Origin: Tretioscincus oriximinensis
Lineage: Eukaryota > Chordata > Lepidosauria > Squamata > Gymnophthalmidae
Assembly (NCBI GenBank): GCA_022410635.1
Contig: JAJVDF010000220.1
Location: 254,754-318,753 of the forward strand
Direction of reading: 5' to 3'
DNA length: 64,000 nt
Shown: positions 23,701 to 38,700 of the stretch, piece by piece
Layout of the letters: the number at the start of each line of letters is the position of its first letter
Position numbering within the stretch: position 1 is the first letter of the stretch
Made by a program: the position numbers and the translations under genes
The notes under the pieces: model-generated
The model's input: only the letters and a program-made list of their open reading frames with translations
What the model was told of the DNA's origin: nothing
Databases searched by the model: none

Positions 23701-26700
23701 TCAATGTTTATAGATGTTTGTATAGTCTGCCTTCCTTCCTCTTCTAACAACCTATGCCCAACTTGCAAAACAACCAAAACCACCTCGGAAGCTTAAAGTG
23801 CATTTTAATTAGCTCTTACTATGNCAATCATCAGGTGATACTATTTGATTGGATTATAAACAGTGTGCCATCTGACTACTATGCTGCATGAGATTCTCAA
23901 GTGTTCTTTTTAAAGACTTTGAATGTTTATGACATCAACTTAACATAGCACAAACCATTATGTTTCAAAATGCCTTTAAAATAAATTCATTCTTAAAAGG
24001 TCCTCCCAAACCAAATGTTATATGAAACTATAACCCATCCCATTAAAATTTATGGCTGAACAATCAATGGTTGATTAACCAGCAAATACATGGGGCCAAG
24101 TGTACAATAGGGCTTGTTCTCCAACAGGCAAATACAGATCTGTGACATCATGAGCAGACATGTGTGTGTACAATTGCGGTGTGTTATTCTTCTGTTTCAC
24201 ACACTTCAAAAAAGGAAATCTCATCTCAGCATTTCTTTTGGAAGGGGGAATACAGATATGTTAACTGAATTTTAATTTGAAAAAAGTTTGATTTCTTTTT
24301 ATTTATCTTAGGACTAGTGCAGAAATTTCTAGCAGGGCTTGGAGACTAATGTAATAAATAAATTTTATTACAGCTGATAAAAGAATTTATAGAACTGTAG
24401 CTAAGTTCACCAGTAATTTTACTTTCACTTTTATACTTCTGAAAGACCTCCCCTCATACAAAAATACAGCACACTAGAAAGCTGCAGTGGCAACATTGCT
24501 TTAACAAGCTGTGCAATTAAAATGGACACTGTTCTTCTCAATAAGACAGTAAATAGGATGTGAAACATCCAATCAATAGCCCCCTAACTAGTTCAAAACA
24601 CTTAAACCATACATCAGCCAGAAAACGGTTTCAAAGACATATTTCATTATCTCCAACAGTGTTTTAGGGGCAACCTAATTATAACTGCTTGTTTCAGGAG
24701 GAGTCTAATGAGTACACTATGACTGGACAGTAACGTCTTGGTTAAACTGTAAATATTTGAAGGCATCAGGACATACTAATTGTTTATTGGGTTGCCATCT
24801 TGCCTTGTCTAGTTGAAGCATTTTGAAAAAAAAGAAAAGGTTGGAAGGGAACCTGAACCTCTGTCTCTTTCTCTATGTACTGACATTTTGGGTACCTTAT
24901 GCTTTATTGGTCTATTCTACGAAATGACATTTTATGGTGGCATTTGAGAGAACTGTGACTGATGGAAGCATGGCTGTTTTGAAACCAGTATAATGTTTCT
25001 GGTAGGTCTCCAATCTCATTTCCAACCCTGTTTGGGAAGCAATCTAATTTGAAGACACAAAGTTCAATAAACAAAGCTTTGTGTTTAATGCTTATAAAAT
25101 ATTAGATACAGTTAAAACTGTAACTATAGGAACCCCACAAGCAAATACATTTCTTGTAGAGATTTAATCACAGAAGACCAGATTTTGTAATTTTCTTACT
25201 ATATAATATAGTGCTATGTAATCAATCAAATTAAGGCAGCATTAATATTTCTTACAACCACTTTTATACTGCTCATTTCATTTCTACAAAACATTCAAAA
25301 ATAGTCTTCTCTTCCAAAATTCAAGGCAGATTTTTTTTGTTTTTAGTTTCTTTTTACTAAGGAATTGCTTAATGTCGCTTTTCACAAAAATAATATAAAG
25401 TGATATTGGATACTGATAAAACAAAATAATGATTCTAAGACCATGGAAAGCAAAATATTGGGGAAAATGTTTAACACGTTCAAAGGATATAACAATATAA
25501 ATCTTTATCTAAGGCCATTTCTTCACTGCTATCCAAATGCTAATGCAGACTAAGGCAGGGTTTACATGGATAAAAACACTCCTTCTGAAAGACAGAAGAA
25601 AGAGAACTGTGAGCTATTCTGTAGGCCCTTCAAGAGACAGTTAGCTCCTCCTTCCTACCAAATAGGTGGAAGATATAGGCGTTTCTCCTCTTTTGTAGCA
25701 ATTGCTGAAAGTTGCCCCAAAGAGTTGAAATCTCTGCACCTGCATTGGTTGTCTTTGTTGGGAGAGGGACAGGGGATGTATGGACCAAGTTGGTTTCCCT
25801 GATCTCTCAGCAGGCCTGTTGGAGCTGCTTTGTTGACTAGGACATGGAAACACTATTTTTACAATGGCTTTCTAGCTCCATAAAGCACCAATGAGGGAGT
25901 TTTGTTTAATGCCCAAGAAGCTTTCTTAAGAGTGTCCCACAGTTTGTATCGTCTCCTAGGATCTTGAGATCATATGAAAAATAACTGGCAGAAGCTACCA
26001 GAATGTTAACAGGCTCTCTCACGCACACACCTTTTCTTCTGTACTATTAAGACAAATACTAAACTTACAACTCCTCCTGTAATGAAATAAATGTGTTATA
26101 GCTCGGTAGTTTGCATGAATTAATTTTAGCTTGCTGTTGGGAACAACCGATATTGTGTTTATGGACACTAAGGGTATAAATGGATACTAGGATAGTTGTC
26201 TGGATGTCGGCTCCCGGATGGAGCAACAGGCAGGACTCTTGAAATACCATTTGCAGGGAGTCATGAACAGGTGCATATTTTGCTTTTCTCTGTTCAGGCT
26301 GCCCAGGTGCATCTGGTGGGCCTCTGTGTGACACAGAATTCTGGACTTGATGGGCTGTGGCCTGATCCAGTATGGCTCTTCTTATGTTCTTATGTTCTTA
26401 TGTGTACAGCTTACAATAGACTCAAACTGTTAAATCATGAGGAAATCGCAGTGTCATCTCTCCCCAGGTGCTAAACTGAGTTCTATAGTTTCAGTATTGA
26501 ATCCACAATTCTTCTAGTAGTAGGTTCTGACTGGCTACAAAATCTGCTTTAACTAATCGACCTATTCTATTTCTTTGTCATGTACCTAAATCTGTAGAAC
26601 TTTTACTTGGCTTTTTTGTTGCCATGATTACAATTAAAGATTTGTTTATTATCTGCATTCATCTCAAATAGGGTATTGAGTTGCTGCTAGTATTTAACTA

Positions 26701-29700
26701 ATTCACCCTCATTTAGTTCTTGTTCCAAGCAGCTGTGTTACTTTCTCTGCATCTTTTAGCTTTAATTAAAAGTAAACTTTGTATTGAGATTGGTCTTTTT
26801 ATCCCTCCCTGAAGGTCATTTGTCAACTACAACAATTGCTAAACCAAACCTCTATCCTTTTACAGATACGAACATAAAAGGAGCCCTGCTGAATCGGGCC
26901 GGAGCCCATGTAGTCCAGCCTTCTGCCTCACATAGTGGCCCACCAATTGCACCTGGGCAGTCTGGAACAGAAGCAGGCAAAACCTTCACCTGTTCTCGAC
27001 GCCCTGCAAAAGGCATTTGAGGAATCCTGCCTGTTGCTCCATCTCGGAGGCAGTATCAAGACATCCGTCCTAGTAACTGTTTATACCCTTGGCTTCCATG
27101 AACTTGTCTAATCCTGTCTTAAAGCTATCCAGGCTGCTAGCTACTACCACCTCTTCTGGAAGTAAATTTCAAAGATCCTGCATGCATAAACACTGCAGAC
27201 ACACATCTAGAGTTCTCATAACACAACTATTTGTGACCCTGATGACTCAGCCTCTGCTATCTAAGTGTTTAATAAAACATAGCCTCATATGTCCTATTGT
27301 TTTTAATGTTAATTTTTATATTCTGTTTTTATTCTTGTTACCTGCCTTGAGACCTTAGGGTATTGGGCAGCATAATATTGAAAAAGACTGAAAATTGGTC
27401 AGTCATTTCAAATGCACATTAAATTTAAAAAGTCAAATAAGCCAACATGCAATTAGTATCTAAATAAGACACAATTCCACTGCCAACAGTTTTCTACTTT
27501 TTATGGTTATCTAAGCAAATGACTAAGGGAGGAAATATGAAAACGGGAAACAAACATTCTAATGCATAGACCACTAACTGCCAAACAACTGACAATATTT
27601 CAATGGTCTTGAAAACGTAAGCAATTCCTAAAACGACACAGCAATTTGAACTGCCCTCTCCAATAACAACTGAAGTGACAACTTATGTAATCAGCATGGC
27701 AATCAAACCTGAGACTTCATGTTTACTGATTGAAAAACGCTTCTCTAGTTTTCTTTTTTCTTTTTTTTTTGATTAATAGAAAGTCAGTTAATTGACAAGT
27801 TTACTATCTGAAATGGAAGTAATAAAATAAAACCAGGCACTCAGTGCAGCAAACAATCCAACCCTGCCTTCACGTAGTATGATCAGACTCCACTTGACTC
27901 CTAGAAGCTATCAGCATACAATTATTCATCAACTGAAAATTGGTACCTCAATGTCAAATCAGGAAATACCACGAACCCTCATGGCTAGCTGTTAAGAGAG
28001 TTTAGATTGAATACAGTATTACCTTGCTACACACTATTCTTGATTTATTTATGAAACTATGTTGGGAAGGGGGGAAAGAATTGCTCCCAAGCTAACATTT
28101 GAAATATTGTGTTAACGTAAGAAAACAGAAGGTGACCAGAATAGGTTATTGCATAGATGACAAATCTTACACTGATAAAAAAAATATTGCAAATTAATTT
28201 CTCAGACACTTTATTTGAAATAAACCAAGATGAAGTGGAGGGGAAATAAAACTCAGAGATTTAAACTTGACTTTGGCTAGTTTAAATTAAAATTCAAGTT
28301 CAAATTCAACATTTATTTTGAAAACCAGAAATTTAGACTAAGACACCCCTTCATTTCTATTCTTACACTAAAAAGAAAAGGTTTCAGACATTTTCTGGAA
28401 TTACTAGGAACTGCTATTAAAGTGATATCAGTACGTATTAAAGTAAATTTATACTGCTCAAAAAACAATTAAGGGAACACGCTAACACTAAGTGTTCCCT
28501 TAATTGTTTTGAGCAATATACACAACTTTGCAACCAATGAAGGTGTCAACCTAGTTCCAGCAACTGTGAAAAAAGAAAACTCAATGTTAGAGATAATTAG
28601 GAAAGGGAATCAAAAATAGTTTGGCAAGTGTCATTTTTATTCTTTATGAATCTATGGTGCGGACACATTTGGAATGCTGTGTACAGTTCTGGTCACACCT
28701 TTGAAAAGATATTGTGGAGAAGGTGCAAAAAAGAATGGCAAGAGGGTGGAACATCCTTATAAATCAGGTTGCAACGTTTAAGCCCCTTCAGCCTTAAAAG
28801 ATGGCATTTAAGAGGTGATCTTACTAAAGTATATAAAATGGATGGATAAGGTAAATAGAGAAAAAATAGTTGTCCATCACATAAGGACTAAAGTCAATTT
28901 CAGAGAAATAGCCATGTTAGTCTAGCAGGACTAAAGGGCACTCTTTGATGCTGATGGTCAGAAGAGTTAGGACAGATAAGGGAAAGTATTTTTTCACCCC
29001 CAGAAGAGATAGTGGTATTTGGAGTGATAGAGGAGTTGGAATAAATTTCAATCAGTGTTGGTCATCTGTTTTATAATGGATTGGCCTGTGCCCCAAAAGT
29101 GAGTGTCAACAATAGCTCCATGACAGATATTAGAACTGTTTACACTAAGGTCTGGTAAAATGACTGTTGGTTGTTTATTAATTTTGAGGGTCTGAGGGTT
29201 GGACAAAAGAGAGAATATTCAAGAAGGGCCACACGTTATAAGTTGATTGGCCTGAGATCCCAAAGAGGGCTATACAAGGCCAACTGGTCAGCGAGCCTGC
29301 TGCTTTTGTTCAGATTTAATTGCCCGCTGAAGTCTCTTTAATAGTTTTAAGGTTGGCATCATACTGAGAACCCATGAAGCAAGACTATCATATATGGAGG
29401 TAAGTTCTGTTCCCAGTGCATGTATGTCAGCATTGAAGTGCAAAGAGCTACTTACACAGTAGCTGAAGTGGAAGTATTTAAGCAATGTAGATGGAAAAGT
29501 TAAAAGTGTTAGCGATCAATAACATTTTGTGACAGTTCTTTTCCCAACATCATTCAAAGGCTTTAAAGAAAGAACTGTGGATCTCAGGTCAATCCTGATC
29601 TCACAGAGTGACTTGATAGTTGATTCCCAAAGGGATTTGATCCCCAACATACAGCTAGGATGAGTCAATAGCTTCATAATTTTAATTGGAAGTTTCCAAG

Positions 29701-32700
29701 TCAGGGATTCAAGCCATTACCTGAAGTACAACAACAAGATTTCTTGAAAAGACAGAAAGATAAATTGTTTTAGAGAATTTCAAGGAAAACCTTGTTTGAA
29801 AAGTTATAGAATTTGGACAGTTCAGGAAAGAAGAGATTGGAGCTAGAAGTAGTGAAGGAGGAGCTAGAGTACTTTGCTAATGATTCTAAGTGGTTAATGA
29901 TCAATAGAAAAATGAGTGAAAAGTCTCTAAACAGTGAATTTGGAGGACAAATTAAGAGTACTGAGCTGTGGAAAATCATTGATAGGGCAATTAATAGGTG
30001 CTTAATGAGGCAGAGAGGAAAGAGCATATATTAGAGATTTGATAGGAATCGAGTAGAAAGAGGATAACCCTAGCTGAAAAACCTCAGAAGAACTGATTTG
30101 GTTAGTCTTGGGAATTTATCTACAAAAATGTATTTATCGAGTTTACCAGACTATTTTGAGAGACGTTATAAGGCAAGTACAGAGGTAGAGTATGGAAGGG
30201 ATCATGGAAACAGGGTTAAAAAATCATATTAATGCACGTATGATATTCATCTTACTTCATTTCAGCCGTTGTTTCATATAAGAGTGCAATTTATTTTTTT
30301 TTAAAAACTTACTTGATAGCAATTTTGGGATCTGTTGCTGTGGCCTGCCAATCAGTGGTCTGTATGCATTTCCAGGACTGTAAGTTCCAGGAGGACCAAT
30401 ATTGCTATAAACTCCACTTCCTGATTGTCCCCGGTCCCTTGACATTGCATGACTGCAAAACATGAAATAACAAATATATCTGCAAAAAACCAAACTAACT
30501 GGAATACGTGGCAACTATAAAAAAGCTGTATCTCCATGTTGAAGGGACAGGCAGGATACTTATGGATGCCAAATATCTTCTTAATATCTAATGCTGTACC
30601 TTCTACTCTTTCCCTCTGATACAATTGTTCATCAAATTCCTTCATTTTTCTTATATCCTCTTGATCCTCATATATACTGCTCAAAACAATTAAGGGAACA
30701 CTTAGTGTTACACTGTTGTGTTAAAGTGTTCCATTAATTGTTTTGAGCAGTATACAACACTGTTTACTTTTCTTAATGTTTTAATCAAATTTCTTTCTTT
30801 CTGCCTCTTTAAATATATTGTCAATCTTTTCATAGACTTAATATTCCAACTTTGACACTCACTCACTACTTGTATTGTTTAACATTTCTCCTCCTTCCCT
30901 CTTATCCTGCAGACTCTCTATTTCCTTAAAAAAATAATCTCTGTCTCTTATCCATCTCCCATGCCTGTNCTTTTTCTTATCTAACAACTGAAATTTTACA
31001 TAATCTCTAATCAATAAAGCCACCCCTTGAACATTATTTGTACCTCTAGATTCATATAAATATTTCCATCTCTTATCAGGCAAAAGTTTTGTGTTATCAC
31101 ACCATTTATGTATCTCCTCCAAAACCAGTATTTTTGCATTGTTATTTCTTGCCAATTGCATAATTTTGTATCTCTTGATTGGAGTGCTTAAACAATTTAC
31201 GATATACATGTTATTTCACTCATTCTTTACCCAATTGCCCCAGACATTTTACCCCCTTGCCATTCTTGTTCATCCCCCATCTTGCACAATATCGCTTGCA
31301 TGCCTTTCCATTGTACTTCTTTTATCAGCCACTTGTTGTTGCACATTGCTAATTCTTAATGGCACTGTCCTCGTTATTTCACTTGCCTTCACCTTCTTTT
31401 GCTTCAGGATCATTTTCTTCATCTCTTGCTAATTCATGTACATCCATCGCTTCTATTTTGCTGCCAGGATACTCATACTTTCAGGCATTTCCACTCTCTG
31501 CCAAAGTGTTTTCAGAGCTAGGAGGGTCCAAACCCCTGTGTTATCGTACATGAGATCTTCCGAAGCAATTTTGTAAACTCTTTTACACTCTTGTGGTTAA
31601 ATGCTATTACGATATCTTTCAGGCAGTCTCTGCCTCTGAAAGCCCAATGAACCTATTCCATATCATTTGCTGAAATCTCTATATTGTTATCTTCCATCCA
31701 ATTAACAAATTTATCGAATATCCCACTCGAGATGCTCTCCATCTTCAACGATTCTTGAGGTTTGTGACTCTGTCTGTCCTTCCCCTTGTTTCTCTGACCA
31801 TTTCAGTCATCACATAAGCTTGTTGCTGTAACTCTTCTTCCATTTGAAGTTCCCTTGCATTTTCCTCCCCTTTTTTCAAAGCTTTCTTTAAGTCCTTGTT
31901 CATTTCATAGGCTCAAGCATTTGCACCATTCTCCAGCATTTTATCCATTTTTTTGCTGGTTATCTCCCGAAAGAGCCCCGTCCTCTGTCAGTTTAATTTT
32001 CTTGCCATTCACATTTTAGGAGAATTCTGCCAAATATATAACAGTCTATAGTTTCTGAACTCGTCTTGACTCTGCAACACTGTAATTTCACAAATCTGAT
32101 GGTGAGCTCGCTGGATCATTTTTGAGCTGCAAGAAAACTTTTCCTTAACTTTTCCTTTCTTTTACACTGAAGGGGGCTTTGGATGCGTCTATTTGCAAAA
32201 GTGATGTATGCGCAGATCCATTAAATTTTGTTTTTTTTTTAAAATAGGCATTAGAAAGCCAAAACAATTTATAAGAAATTTCATAACTCTTCCTGAGATA
32301 AAACATAACTAAAGTAATTTTCTTCACCCAACATTCTTTTAATGAAATACTGAAAATATTTTTTCCAATCATAATTTAGTACATATTAATACAATTAGAT
32401 AATAGTTTCAAAAGAAAATAAACAAACTAAGGATGTGAGTAGTCATGCAAGTGCTCCCTGGTGAACTGGCGCTGTAATCAATATTGGGGTCACCACCACT
32501 TGGATTTTTAAAATACTGCCTATTGTTTATGGCTCATGGCTCTTGTGTTTTTAGATCCCTCAAATCGTGTCAGCTTACATTCCAACTCTTCTCATTAAAA
32601 AAAAGGTAAATGAATGAACATAAGCAAAGATTTTAAACGTATTCCTTACAACTTACCCCAGTGTTCTGAAAGATGATTGATCCAAGTGAACCTGCCTCCT

Positions 32701-35700
32701 ATCACGGTTAAAACCAAGCTGTGGTCTCCAAGGTCTGCCATCATTATTAGTTTTCTCCCAGTCCCCTGGCTTCAGAACTGGTGGGGGTTTCCTAAATATG
32801 TTTAATTGAAAGATCTTTAAACATATTTCAAGAAAGTGCTGCTTTGGACAATTTAAATTTCATTACAATGGATAAATCTACTACCATAGTAAATATCAAT
32901 GCTACCATATGATACACATTTAAAATAATGTAACATATAAAATATAGATGCAACTATGCATGTATATACATGAACAATCTAACTGTTATAATTAAGTTAA
33001 AAGAATAGTGTTTTCTTAAAGCTCTTACAAACAAGAACCCTAAGACTTAAAGTCTAATCAAATAGACTATAGCCCTAAAAATATCTAGAGCAAGTAAAGC
33101 CTTCTTTTTATGTCCCCACAAAGAAAAGGCTGGACATAACTTATTTAAAGATTATCATGTTGCAATTGGCCACAGAATCCATCCCATCCCATCTGTAATA
33201 TAACAATGTACGCTAATTAGCTAGTACACAACTGCTACTTACTTGGCCCCAGGTAACACCACTGCCTTAAAAATAAAGTCTTCTTGGAACTGCGGGTCTT
33301 TAAAGTTGATACTGATAACAAAAATATTTGAAAAAATTAAAAATGAATAAACTCTTTCAAATGATAAATTTCCTCTTCTGAAAATAAAGCAAGGTGGAAA
33401 TACACTCCTCCCTTTGCCAGATATTTTAATGCTTTTATAAAGGTGCATAATATGACAAAGAAATCAGAAACCGGGCAAATACTTTTCCACAGAATTATAT
33501 TTATGAAATGTGAATGGAATTTCAATCAGTTCAACTAAAAATGTTTGGTAATTAAGCTTTCATACTGAACTCCATTCTTTCTACAACACATAAACTTTAT
33601 AGAAATTTTAAGTTTCATTCTGATGTTTCATGCCTTCTAAACACAAACATCTAAACATATTCAGACTCCTGTATTGTTGCTGGTTTTATTGGAGATGCTA
33701 ATAGAACACTTAACCTACATCCAAATGCCATTTATTGATAATTCAATAAATATAGTTCAAGGCTGCCCTGAGACCTTTGGGTATGGGCGGTATATAAGAA
33801 TAAATAAATAAATATTAGAATCAACATGGTTATTCTGGATTAAAGCAGTCCAGACAGTGGTTTATTCTTCATATCCTAGTGAAATAAGTAAGCACCTTAC
33901 AAATTATGGCTTAAATGGTACCACTAACTGGGCAAAGTTGATAGGCTTTGTGATCAGATTAACAGTGAACAGAAAACTTGCAATCATCAATATCACCTGC
34001 ATTCAGTTCAGACAAGTAATTTTTATCTATTGTACCAAGAAATAATCTGCTTTTTTAACAACCTTTCTGCCTGCAAAACCAATACCTTTCCTTCTCATTA
34101 TCTATAACACAGTGATTTTTTAAAATATTTTTATTTTTTCAAATTTATTCCCCACAACCCCTCCCCCTAAAAATTACAGAGCTAATACATTGAAGTTACA
34201 AGACAAAGGGAAACATAATTTGAGTACAATTTTACAATGTAAAAATGATATTAATTCTAATTCTTGTAGCTTGATTCGGAATAGACATCAATAGATTATT
34301 TTTTACTAAGTCCTAATTTTGTTTAACTTGCATCACTTTCTGCATATTGTTACTATTATTATTCTACTATTTCACTGCCATTTTTTGAATCAAATATTCT
34401 TGCCATTCATTTATCATTTGCTTAGAAATATTTTTCCATCCTTTCAAAACTGTAGCACAACTTAACATACATTCAATAATATTTTTAACTTGAATGCTCC
34501 CTACTTGGTCTAAATCTAATAAAAAGAACACATTTTTTCCGTTAAAACTAAGTTATTGTTATAAATTTTATTTCCTTCTGGATTTTCGACCAATAATTTT
34601 ATGCTTCTTGGCATTGCTAAAATACATGAAAATAATCGACTCTGGTTTGACATCCAAACCAACATTGATTGGAAATATTAGGTGCAATATGAGTTAGTTG
34701 AATAGGGGTCTTATGCCATCTGTGCAAAATTTTTATAACACAGTGATTTTAATAGGGAAGAAATCATAAATTAGGAAATACTGCTATAGAAGGGAAGATG
34801 CTTCCTCATGGAAGCCATGGTTTACCTTATTGCAAAATTCTGTGTTAGATCTCGTAACATTGGAACAGGAGATGGAACTGTCCTAGTGGAAACAGAAATA
34901 TGGAGTAATTGTACAATTAGAAAACAAAGAACGATTGCAGAGAAACTGGTGACATTTTAGCTACAGAAGAACACAGCTAAGATCAGAAGCTCAAAATAGG
35001 TATGAAGGTAACTGGAGAAAACAAGGGAGAGAGAGGAGGGGAGGGAAGGAGGAGCAGGAGTAGTGGTCAGTAAAAAACTTGTGGAGCTTGGATAGGATAG
35101 TCGGGGATCTTAGCTTTTTAAACTTAAAATATGGCAAGCCTGTAACAGGAACATGACTGAACTAGTAGCTAGACAGCTTTCGATCTCTACTGAAAAAGAA
35201 ATTAAAGTTTATTGGGAAAGAAATTCATCTGAATCAATTTTCTTCACTTTGAGAAACGTTTATTAAGTATGTACTCTTCATAAGTAAATTAACTTACTGC
35301 CAGTTGCACTTACTCATCTGGAAGAACTGGATTTTCATTTACAGAAAGTTTTCCTTGGATGCCATAACACAGTTCGGGGGGAGTGTCCACTGGCTACAGA
35401 GGAAGAAGATATTTTTGAGAAAGCTGCACACTAATGATTGACTAATACAATGTTCAATAAAGTTTAACATACCTCTTTTTCACCAGACTTGTATTGCTCA
35501 AGAATGAAGTCTTGAAGCTGATGCTGCTTCCCAACAAAAAGGACATCCCCACCAAGACTGTTTCTTCTGTCTAGAAAAGAAAGACATTAACAATTCTGTT
35601 AAAGAAAAAGTATACAAATAACAATTAGAAAAACCAAAATTAGTACTTTTAAGGTTTTAATTCAAAGATGTAGTTGTGTTGTCTGGATCAGAATTTCTAG

Positions 35701-38700
35701 CAAAATGGTTTCATAGTTCCCCAGAGACTTACAAGAAACAAATAGTAGCATGAACTTCTGCTTCTTGTGATGCTAGGCAGTTGTTCCTTCCATAGCATCT
35801 AAAGAAGTATTGTTTTTTATGAAAGCTAATGCTGCCTCTTTCTTGTTAATCTCTAAGAAGTTATGAGATCCCCTTGCTAGGATTGAAAGGTTTTAAGTTG
35901 GAACAAAATTCAAAATCTTCCTGGAATATCAAGGGTTCTTTGAAAACTGGTGTATTTACTAAAAGGACACTAGGAAGTTTTGAAATTTCAGCAATAGGAA
36001 ACAAAGAATAACTTGTTCTTAATTTTCTGTTCCCTACGGGAGATTAATTGCAGGTGCTCTACAATGAACATGATAATGATTTAAAGCATAGATATTTGGT
36101 ATCCAGTTGCCTATCATTTGATCTCCATAGCCTCTAACGGAGTTTAAATGAGAAAAAAAACACTGGACTCCCATGATCACTAATGCCACCAGAATACTTG
36201 GTCAATAGAAGAAATCTAGATGTATAATTCAGTAAGCATTGCCATGTGGTCAGTGAGATTCTATAAACTCTGTAAACTACACTGACATATCAATCTGAAT
36301 CACAGATTATCTTGCAAATCTAAGAAGTCATTCTTAGATTTATTCTTAGAATGTCATACATTCATTCCATGGTGCCTTCTATCAACACCCAGCTCTTGTA
36401 ATCTATTGTTTTGCATCTGCATTAGAAATGATACAATGCATGCTACAATACAGATGTGAAGTTGCTAGTCCACAGACACAATTCACTCACTTCCCCATTG
36501 ATCAAACACATACAGGGATGCTCCCTTCTTGCTTCACATGTTAGCTGGCTCCACGTTTGGCTTCAAAACTTGGCAGCATTCCTCACCAGAAAGGCTGTGA
36601 TGCCAGTGTGGGTTTGAAAGTTACTTTGCTCATGCAAAATATATGTGCCACTGGATCAGGCAGTAGTAGCATTTATGTAGACCTGATTAATATGGGCTAC
36701 CACTAGTCCAGTTTGAAGGTCTGTTAGCACAAATCTGATCCACAGGCAGACCATGTGGATTAGTAAATTCTTTAAATCAAATTAGTAAGGCTGTGCATAA
36801 AGGGATTATATTTCTGGGTATCTGATGCCAAGAACCATGAGAAAAGCTTCACATTAGTACAGTTTTTGAAAATACATTGCCTCAAAAAACACTACTACTG
36901 AAAGAAAATGTAACTGCTTTGGAATACAAGTGGTAAGCAACAATGCAAGAACTGCTGTTATAATTTGTGTAACGTATTTTGTAGACATGGTGAAAACTTG
37001 AATCATGTGAACAGACCAAAAGTACCTCAGATATTGAGTCGGGAAAAACTTAAAATGATCATTCTAAAAGAATGCAAACCTTGTTAAAAACGTTTCACCC
37101 TCTTGCATTTACGATCAAAGCAAAAACTATGTGATAAATTCTGTAAAAAGGGGATATTAAAGTTAGACTAAATACACAAAAGAAAAAAATCTGCACAACA
37201 CAAATGGAAACTATCACAAATATTATGTAATCCTGTAAATCTTACTTTCTTCAGGTGTGAGGTCAGCATATACTTCCGCTAGGGCAGCCCTCAGCCGACG
37301 TTCATCAACAAATGGTAATAAGGCAACTCCTGTTGGGGAAAAATCACTCATCTACTAGGCAAAAACAAGTAATAAAACAAATGTTTCAATCACATGTTTG
37401 CGCCCTTCAAAGGCATTTAGAAAGAGGATTGTATGTGAACCATAAAAGTGGGGACTTCCTCCCCAGTCTCAAACAAAGAAAACTTTTTCAGGATCCTAAA
37501 TAATTATTTTTAAAAATTAAATTTGATTATACAGTATATAAATAAATATATAAAGGATAAAAACAAACTTTCAGCCTTATATGAAAAAGTGATTTCAACC
37601 AATTTGATAAAAACAGTGCATCCAAAACGTGACAAGGATTGGCGTGATAGATCATAATCTGTTTTTATACTTAGGATTTTCATAAAAGCCAAACCTCTAT
37701 AAAAAATACCAATCTTTCTAATTGGTTTTGTTTCCATATAAACTACTCATTCACTGTTATTTACCATCTAGAAATATTCAGTCTATCTGTTCGCTTCTAA
37801 TTCCTAGCTATTTCCTATTGTAGATTTGCAATAGGAAATGCAATCTGAATTCTTCATGAGTAATAACAACTCATCATATAAGATGGGGAATTTGTATTTG
37901 GAATTATTTTATAGAGAATATAGGTCACCAATTTAAATCGCATGGATTGCGAGGAACAACAGCAAGATATGGATGTCAAAGTGTTTCACTTTACTTTCAT
38001 ATGTGGTGGAATTGCCTCCAGATGAGAGATGTATTCAGAGTATAATTAAAAATATAAGAAACCCCGTTATAAAGAACCCCGATATAACAAAATTCTCAGT
38101 GTAACAAACAAATCTGAAAGTCCCAGCAAAATGCATGTAAGAGTATACCTAAGCCTTGTAATTTCAGAGATGAACTAATGTGGTCTATGAAATACTGCAG
38201 CTTTTTAAAGGGTGTTTGTTTTAATTTCATCTGTAGATATTTTCATCTTGTTTTTCTATGTTACTAAAAATAGTTAATCAAATATAAATAAGCTTTCAAG
38301 GTAATAAATTTCATTTTACAAATTTCAAACCAATAAAATATTTCTTACAGATTCATGAAATAACAATTTGCCACAGTCACCTAAAGAATATTTTGGCTTT
38401 TGTTTTTAAAAATCTCACATTACAGATATACAATTTACTCTTACTAATAGCTACTGACCTGCATACGAAATGAAGTCTAATGTTTTATTCAAAACATTCC
38501 TAATAATCTGATGAACAAATATTAATTTACACAGTACCTTGCCATGCAAACTTCTTCCCATTTAAGTCAATAGCGAAGTCTTCAGGGTAGAAGTCAATTA
38601 TACTTGATTCCTGTTTTAAATTTAAAATATGATACAAAAACTTGAAAACTATTGGAATCAAGTGATTTCCTGGTTATAAAAAGGAGAAAGAAAGCTTTGC

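Noticed and set aside
25566..25853. ORFs 25566-25802 (+) and 25641-25853 (-)
   Set aside because: No recognisable domain, no splice context, slightly GC-richer intron sequence only.
30352..30684. 110-aa ORF extending the XRN2 exon at 30313-30452
   Set aside because: It is a different frame from XRN2 and includes the acceptor site and MITE end; the exon fits the gene only in its own frame.
33298..33311. Shorter XRN2 exon starting at 33297
   Set aside because: The AAAG acceptor lacks a pyrimidine tract and would break the frame with exon 34826-34882; the start at 33311 restores [10 protein letters not shown].
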